NCBI GenBank assembly: GCA_030671915.1
Contig: DAOVHN010000002.1
Coordinates: 1 to 17,975, forward strand
Direction: 5' to 3'
Length of the DNA stretch: 17,975 bases
Source: Pseudomonadota bacterium
GTDB lineage: Bacteria; Pseudomonadota; Alphaproteobacteria; UBA8366; JADFVY01
Position numbers and translations under genes: made by a program. Below are positions 14,734 to 17,975 of the stretch, in pieces (the first letter of the stretch is position 1; every line of letters begins with the position of its first letter). The notes under the pieces are model-generated. The model did not search any database. It saw nothing but the letters and a program-made list of their open reading frames with translations, and had not been told where the DNA came from.

Positions 14734-15231
14734 TTAGAAGTCCAGATCGCCCTGGATAGCCTCAATTCCGGCATTCGCGCACTCGTCGTCGGCCGGCCCG
14801 CCCGGTGCACCCGACACACCGACGCCGCCAACGATCGCTCCCGCGGCCCGGATCACCATTCCGCCGCCGATCATCATCGCGTCATCCACGAAACGCACCC
14901 CGGAGGCCTCCTTGCCGGCCTGCGAATTCTCAGCCATCACCGTGGTATCCGTGCGGAAACTGACCGCCGTCCAGGCCTTGCGGCGTGCGGTATCGACGGT
15001 GTGCACGCCGGCATAGCGGTCGCGCAGTATCACCTGCACGATCCCGGAACGGTCGACCACCGCGACCGCGACCTGGTAGCCCTTGTCGCGGCAATCCTGT
15101 AGCGCCGCCTGGGCCAGAGCCAGGGCGGTCTCGGGCGTCATCATCTTGAAGGTAACCAGAACCTCTTCATCGGCCCTGGCCGTTCCCGCCAGACCGCTAG
15201 CAAGCAGCAGCGCCACCATCAGTTTTTTCAT
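14734..15231 (-). CDS. GlcG/HbpS-family periplasmic protein
   Basis: This 165-residue protein starts MKKLMVALLLASGLAGTARA, a clear Sec signal peptide. A single GlcG/HbpS domain follows: TPETALALAQAALQDCRDKG, then VAVAVVDRSGIVQVILRD, DTARRKAWTAVSFRTDT, and the C-terminal glycine-rich GAIVGGVGVSGAPGGPADDECANAGI. Members of this family are described as haem-binding or of unknown function and sit beside various oxidation operons. The start at 15229-15231 has AGGGAGAG about six bases upstream and lies inside the soxS gene (35-base overlap). The position between soxS and soxR suggests co-expression with the sox genes, so a role in haem supply, haem protection or redox sensing for SoxXA is possible but unproven. 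Confidence 0.86.
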   Translation of the reverse strand: MKKLMVALLLASGLAGTARADEEVLVTFKMMTPETALALAQAALQDCRDKGYQVAVAVVDRSGIVQVILRDRYAGVHTVDTARRKAWTAVSFRTDTTVMAENSQAGKEASGVRFVDDAMMIGGGMVIRAAGAIVGGVGVSGAPGGPADDECANAGIEAIQGDLDF

Positions 15232-15658
15232 CGGTACTCTCCCTGTTTGAACTGTCCGCGCATCCCAGTGCGCCGGATTTCGCATTATCGCCGGGTGCGT
15301 CCGAGTTGAGTTTTTCGAGTTCCATACCCAGAAGACCCCAGAAAAAATCCTCACCCGGATAACCCAGGATGCGGCCTAATTCGGCGCCATTCTCCATAAG
15401 AACGAAGGTCGGAGTATAATGTATCCCGCGAACATGGGTAAGATCCGCGGGCACCGGATCCTCGATGCTTACGCGGCGAAGCGGCGCGATTTCGGCTTCG
15501 GTGGTCTTTGCGTAGATCACGCCGATGTCTTCATGCCAGGCTTCGCACCACTCGCAGCTGTCGGATTCGAACATCACAAGTTCGGCCGCCCCGACGGTCG
15601 CCGCCCCGGCCAGAAGCGGCAGGCACAAGACAGCAATAAGCAATATTTTTTCACGCAT
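15197..15658 (-). CDS. soxS: Periplasmic thioredoxin-like protein SoxS
   Basis: This 153-residue protein has a signal peptide (KILLIAVLCLPLLAGAA) and a thioredoxin-like domain. The redox pair is Cys35-E-W-Cys38 in FESDSCEWCEAWHEDIG, and the cis-Pro is Pro83 in YTPTFVL. The GYPGEDFFWGLLG segment is typical of SoxS. In Paracoccus-type systems SoxS keeps the SoxY carrier cysteine reduced and active. No SoxV-type membrane electron donor is visible in the window. Beyond residue about 119 the protein has a Ser/Asp/Gly-rich tail with two more cysteines (133, 153), which overlaps the next gene by 35 bases. It is the first gene of the leftward soxS-glcG-like unit. Confidence 0.87.
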   Translation of the reverse strand: MREKILLIAVLCLPLLAGAATVGAAELVMFESDSCEWCEAWHEDIGVIYAKTTEAEIAPLRRVSIEDPVPADLTHVRGIHYTPTFVLMENGAELGRILGYPGEDFFWGLLGMELEKLNSDAPGDNAKSGALGCADSSNRESTDEKTDGGAAAC

Positions 15659-15804
15659 ATCCGGGTTTCCAGTCGATCATCCCATTACCGTTTCGGTCTT
15701 CTCTGAGGCCGCGACTCGCAAACGTCTATTGAAATATAAACAGAATTGTTGTTCCATCCATGCCTGCTTGGTGCCAGGACGCCAGTTTACGTAGCGTTTC
15801 TCAT

Positions 15805-15851
15805 CCAATCATATTCGAACTTGATAAATCATGAAACTCGAATATGATTGG
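15805..15851. repeat. Perfect 14-bp inverted repeat, candidate SoxR operator
   Basis: CCAATCATATTCGA at 15805-15818 is the exact reverse complement of TCGAATATGATTGG at 15838-15851, with a 19-base AT-rich middle. The arms are 33 bases apart centre to centre, about three helical turns, so two regulator dimers could bind the same DNA face. No T-tract follows and it lies upstream of both genes, so it is not a terminator. It covers the -10 elements of both divergent promoters. Confidence 0.7.
15821..15848 (+). promoter_or_regulatory. Candidate sigma-70-like promoter for soxXYZA
   Basis: TTGATA (15821-15826) and TATGAT (15843-15848) each match the consensus at five of six positions and are separated by 16 bases. 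Transcription would begin near 15855. The -10 lies inside the right arm of the inverted repeat, so a bound repressor would block it. The mirror-image minus-strand -10 (TATGAT, 15813-15808) would serve soxS but has a weaker -35. Confidence 0.5.
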
Positions 15852-15956
15852 CTGACTAATGCCATAATACGAGTAGGGATACCAGCCGGGGTGGCTTTCC
15901 CTATAACCTAAACAAAAGAACCCGGAGTGGACGCTTTGGGTCAATGGGAGGAAATA

Positions 15957-16430
15957 TTGAGGATCAAAAGATATGTCTGGCCTTTGCTGGGCGCGGCGAT
16001 TCTGGCGATTGCCAGCATGGCGGCACCGGCAAACGTAGCAGCCGAAGAATTGGTCAAATTCAAGATCGTGAACGGCAGCAGCATTCCTGACTCCCTGACC
16101 GGGAAGGCCGGGGATCCGGTGAAGGGCCGCGAAACAGCCATTCATCGGAAAAAAGGCAATTGCCTGGCTTGTCATACCCTGCCGGTGTCGGAACAGCCCT
16201 ATCACGGCGAGGTCGGCCCGGAACTGAACGGTGTCGCCAGCCGCTTGTCGGAAGGCGAAATTCGCCTGCGGATCGTAAACCCGAAATATTCCAACCCAGA
16301 CACGATCATGCCAGCCTTTTACAAAACCGAGGGACTGCACATGGTGCAGAAGAAGTGGCAGGGCAAGCCAATGCTAACGGCCGGGGAAGTCGAGGATATC
16401 GTCGCCTACCTGATGACCCTCAAAGAGTAG
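15957..16430 (+). CDS. soxX: Sulfur-oxidation monohaem cytochrome c SoxX
   Basis: SoxX is the electron-accepting subunit of the SoxXA cytochrome that joins thiosulfate to the SoxY cysteine in the periplasm. This 157-residue protein has a Sec signal peptide (VWPLLGAAILAIASMAAPANVAA) and one c-type haem site, NCLACHTLP, with a distal Met in TIMPAFYKTEGL. The C-terminal LTAGEVEDIVAYLMTLKE helix is standard for SoxX. I choose the TTG at 15957-15959: it follows a strong GGGAGG (15946-15951) and yields a normal signal peptide. The in-frame GTG at 15927 would place acidic residues before the basic n-region and lacks a proper ribosome site. It is the first gene of the rightward operon. Confidence 0.93.
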   Translation: MRIKRYVWPLLGAAILAIASMAAPANVAAEELVKFKIVNGSSIPDSLTGKAGDPVKGRETAIHRKKGNCLACHTLPVSEQPYHGEVGPELNGVASRLSEGEIRLRIVNPKYSNPDTIMPAFYKTEGLHMVQKKWQGKPMLTAGEVEDIVAYLMTLKE

Positions 16431-16452
16431 CCGACAGCTGGCAGTTGCTCGA

Positions 16453-16472
16453 GAGCCCGGCAATACGGGTTC
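16453..16472 (+). other. Hairpin in the soxX-soxY gap
   Basis: GAGCCCG (16453-16459) can pair with CGGGTTC (16466-16472) over a six-base loop, with one G-U pair. It sits in the 72-base gap between soxX and soxY without a T-tract. It might protect or process the polycistronic mRNA so that soxYZ is made in excess of soxX. It may also be incidental. Confidence 0.3.
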
Positions 16473-16502
16473 AAACAGGACAATAATTCGAGGAAAATCA
16501 AA

Positions 16503-16970
16503 ATGAGTTCGAAGGAAACGCCAAGAGAAATCAGCCGTCGGCACGTGATCGTGCTTGTCGGCGCGGCAGCCGCGGCGGCCGGGATGTTGCCGCGCGTGTC
16601 GCTGGCAGACAAGGCAGCAACGGAAGCCGCGATCAAGGCCGCGGGCGGCGACGGCGCCGGGTCGGGTGGCATTACGCTGGACCTGCCGCAGATCGCGGAA
16701 AACGGCAACACCGTTCCGGTCGGGGTCGAGGTCGATAGCCCGATGACCGCCGGCAACTACGTGAAGACCGTCCATCTCTTCGCCGAGGGCAACCCCAATC
16801 CGGAGGTCTGCTCGATACATTTCACGCCGGCCAACGGGGTCGCCAAGGCGTCCACCCGTATCCGCCTCGCCAAGACGCAGAATATTGTCGCGCTCGCCGA
16901 GATGAGCGACGGCAGCTTCAAGCAAGAGACGGTCGAAGTGAAAGTAACCATCGGCGGCTGCGGCGGCTGA
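16503..16970 (+). CDS. soxY: Thiosulfate-oxidation carrier protein SoxY
   Basis: SoxY carries the sulfur intermediates covalently on its C-terminal cysteine and works as the SoxYZ heterodimer. The 155-residue precursor has a twin-arginine signal (ISRRHVIVLVG, followed by an Ala-rich h-region) and ends in the diagnostic GGCGG with Cys153 as carrier. The immunoglobulin-like beta domain includes DLPQIAENGNTVPVGVEVD and YVKTVHLFAEGNPNPEV. A further Cys102 (PEVCSIHF) is present. SoxZ has no signal of its own and is expected to be co-exported on this Tat signal. GAGGA upstream of the ATG serves as ribosome site. The gene is 72 bases after soxX and 30 bases before soxZ. Confidence 0.96.
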   Translation: MSSKETPREISRRHVIVLVGAAAAAAGMLPRVSLADKAATEAAIKAAGGDGAGSGGITLDLPQIAENGNTVPVGVEVDSPMTAGNYVKTVHLFAEGNPNPEVCSIHFTPANGVAKASTRIRLAKTQNIVALAEMSDGSFKQETVEVKVTIGGCGG

Positions 16971-17000
16971 CCCGAAACCGGAAAAAACGGAGAATTTAAA

Positions 17001-17330
17001 ATGGCAAGCGCAAAGCCCCGCGTAAAGGTGCCGAAGTCGGCCGCCAGTGGGGAAATTATCGAAATCAAGAGCCTGATCTCGCACAAGATGGAAAGCGGGC
17101 AGCGGAAAGACAAAAAAACCGGCGAGCTTATTCCGCGCAAGATCATCAACAAGTTTATCGTCACCTTCAACGGCAAGGAATTCTTCAGCGCCGACTGGGC
17201 GCCCGCCATTGCCGCCAACCCCTATATGTCCTTCCATATGCGCGCCACCGAGAGCGGCACGATGGAGTTCACCTGGGTGGATGACGATGGCAGCAAGTAC
17301 ACCGCCAAGAAGGACCTCAAGGTCGGCTGA
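17001..17330 (+). CDS. soxZ: Thiosulfate-oxidation carrier complex protein SoxZ
   Basis: This 109-residue beta-sandwich protein is the partner of SoxY. It has no signal peptide, as expected for export bound to SoxY through the Tat pathway. Family blocks are clear: GEIIEIKSLISHKMESGQRKD, RKIINKFIVTFNGKEFFSADW, PYMSFHMRATESGTMEFTW and the terminal DDDGSKYTAKKDLKVG. Length is typical. ACGGAGAA about seven bases before the ATG is the ribosome site. It lies between soxY and soxA in the usual X-Y-Z-A order. Confidence 0.96.
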   Translation: MASAKPRVKVPKSAASGEIIEIKSLISHKMESGQRKDKKTGELIPRKIINKFIVTFNGKEFFSADWAPAIAANPYMSFHMRATESGTMEFTWVDDDGSKYTAKKDLKVG

Positions 17331-17383
17331 CCGGGGCCTCCATTAAACCAACGAAACATATAGACAGGGAGGAGAAATCCGGG

Positions 17384-17975
17384 ATGCAGAAAAACAAACT
17401 TACAGGTCTGATGGCGGGCGCGGCCGTGGCCGCGGTCTTTTCCATCGCAACCGTCGCCTCCGGCGAACCGAAAAGCGGTTATCTTTCCGCCGAGCCTGAA
17501 ACTCAGGCGATGCAGGATGACGATTTTTCGAATCCGGGCATGCTGATTGCCGACTATGGCGGCGAACTCTGGTCAACCCCCGATGGCGAGGCCAACAAGT
17601 CCTGCGAGGACTGCCATGGCGACGCCGACGAGTCCATGAAGGGCGTAAAGGCACGATATCCCGCCTATTACCAGCCATGGGGCAAGATGATCAATATCGA
17701 ACTCCGGGTCAACGAGTGCCGGAAGGACAACCAGAAAGCCAAGCCCTGGAAATACGAGTCCAAGGAAATGCAGGGTATGGCGTCCTACATCGGCTACCAG
17801 TCGCGCGGCTTGCCGGTGGCCGTGGATATCGGCGGCAAGGCGACGCCTTTCTTCAAGAAGGGTAAGGAGTTCTACTATCAACGCCGTGGCCAGATGGACA
17901 TGGCCTGCAGCCATTGTCACGAAGACAATGCCGGCAACATGATTCGCGCCAACCTGCTGACCGAGGGGCAGACCA
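17384..17975 (+). CDS. soxA: Dihaem cytochrome c SoxA (partial, C-terminus off window)
   Basis: SoxA is the catalytic subunit of the SoxXA cytochrome, which conjugates thiosulfate to SoxY. The frame opens at the ATG at 17384 after a strong AGGGAGGAG (17366-17374) and is open for 197 codons to the window edge. A signal peptide covers about residues 1-27. Two c-type haem sites are visible, C74-E-D-C77-H78 and C175-S-H-C178-H179, so this is the dihaem type. Cys112 in LRVNECRKDN lies where the axial Cys of the first haem is found in the characterised Rhodovulum enzyme. The active-site cysteine that ligates the second haem should lie downstream of the window. Expected total length is about 270-290 residues. 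Confidence 0.93.
   Translation, partial: MQKNKLTGLMAGAAVAAVFSIATVASGEPKSGYLSAEPETQAMQDDDFSNPGMLIADYGGELWSTPDGEANKSCEDCHGDADESMKGVKARYPAYYQPWGKMINIELRVNECRKDNQKAKPWKYESKEMQGMASYIGYQSRGLPVAVDIGGKATPFFKKGKEFYYQRRGQMDMACSHCHEDNAGNMIRANLLTEGQT

Larger units (their letters stand above)
15659..15956. promoter_or_regulatory. soxS-soxX divergent control region
   Basis: These 298 bases hold no gene. The centre contains the 14-bp inverted repeat and two divergent promoter candidates listed separately. The flanks (15659-15804 and 15852-15945) give long leaders of roughly 140 and 100 bases for soxS and soxX, in which no riboswitch or strong hairpin was recognised. Confidence 0.6.

Noticed and set aside
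15805..15851. Inverted repeat as an intrinsic terminator
   Set aside because: Stem is AT-rich with a 19-base loop and no T-tract, and it lies upstream of both flanking genes, where an operator or promoter is expected.
16374..17237. Minus-strand open frame of 287 codons
   Set aside because: It is antisense to soxX, soxY and soxZ, all confidently identified. It has no signal of its own.
1..17975. CRISPR arrays, tRNA/rRNA genes, insertion sequences or phage attachment sites
   Set aside because: No direct-repeat array, tRNA-like fold, transposase-like protein or flanking duplications were seen in any part of the window.

Overview
The window reads as GC-rich (about 60% or more) proteobacterial chromosome. 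A Paracoccus-type sulfur-oxidation locus (ArsR-type soxR, soxS, then soxXYZA) and the general protein character favour a sulfur-oxidising alphaproteobacterium. The genus cannot be told from the sequence alone.

Layout. (1) 1-995: the 5' part of folB (minus) and a small uncharacterised lipoprotein gene (plus), transcribed divergently. (2) 1027-10515, minus strand: a tightly packed ten-gene operon for an aryl-polyene (APE) type polyketide. In transcription order it encodes an acyl carrier protein, a COG4648-like membrane protein, an AMP-ligase fused to a hotdog dehydratase, an LpxL-like acyltransferase, a LolA-like carrier, an MMPL/RND exporter, a ketosynthase, a chain-length-factor-like partner, a second hotdog dehydratase and a ketoreductase. 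Almost every gene overlaps the next by 4-11 bases. (3) 10628-12656, plus strand, divergent: a YdcF-family membrane protein and a flavin-dependent halogenase-like protein that keeps the WxWxIP and FxxPxxSxG signatures. A GT2 glycosyltransferase (12663-13391, minus) converges on it. Together with the operon this resembles a xanthomonadin-type (halogenated) aryl-polyene cluster. (4) 13563-14141: a secreted or lipid-anchored CHAP-domain protein. (5) 14138-17975: soxR, a GlcG/HbpS-like periplasmic protein, and soxS on the minus strand, then soxX, soxY, soxZ and the start of soxA on the plus strand.

How it works together. In region 2 the ligase domain would load an aryl starter on the ACP. KS/CLF, KR and the two dehydratases would then extend and dehydrate a conjugated polyene, the acyltransferase would esterify it to a lipid carrier, and LolA-like plus MMPL proteins would move it to the outer membrane. 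The halogenase and GT2 are candidate tailoring enzymes. The two dehydratases appear to split the catalytic pair: one has the His and lacks the acid, the other has the acid and lacks the His, which suggests an obligate heterodimer. In region 5, SoxXA, SoxYZ and SoxS form the periplasmic thiosulfate-oxidation system.

The most informative non-coding signal is a perfect 14-bp inverted repeat between soxS and soxX. Its arms coincide with the -10 elements of two divergent promoters, and a close copy of its half-site (11 of 13 bases) lies upstream of soxR. This is a good candidate for the operator of the persulfide-sensor-like SoxR.
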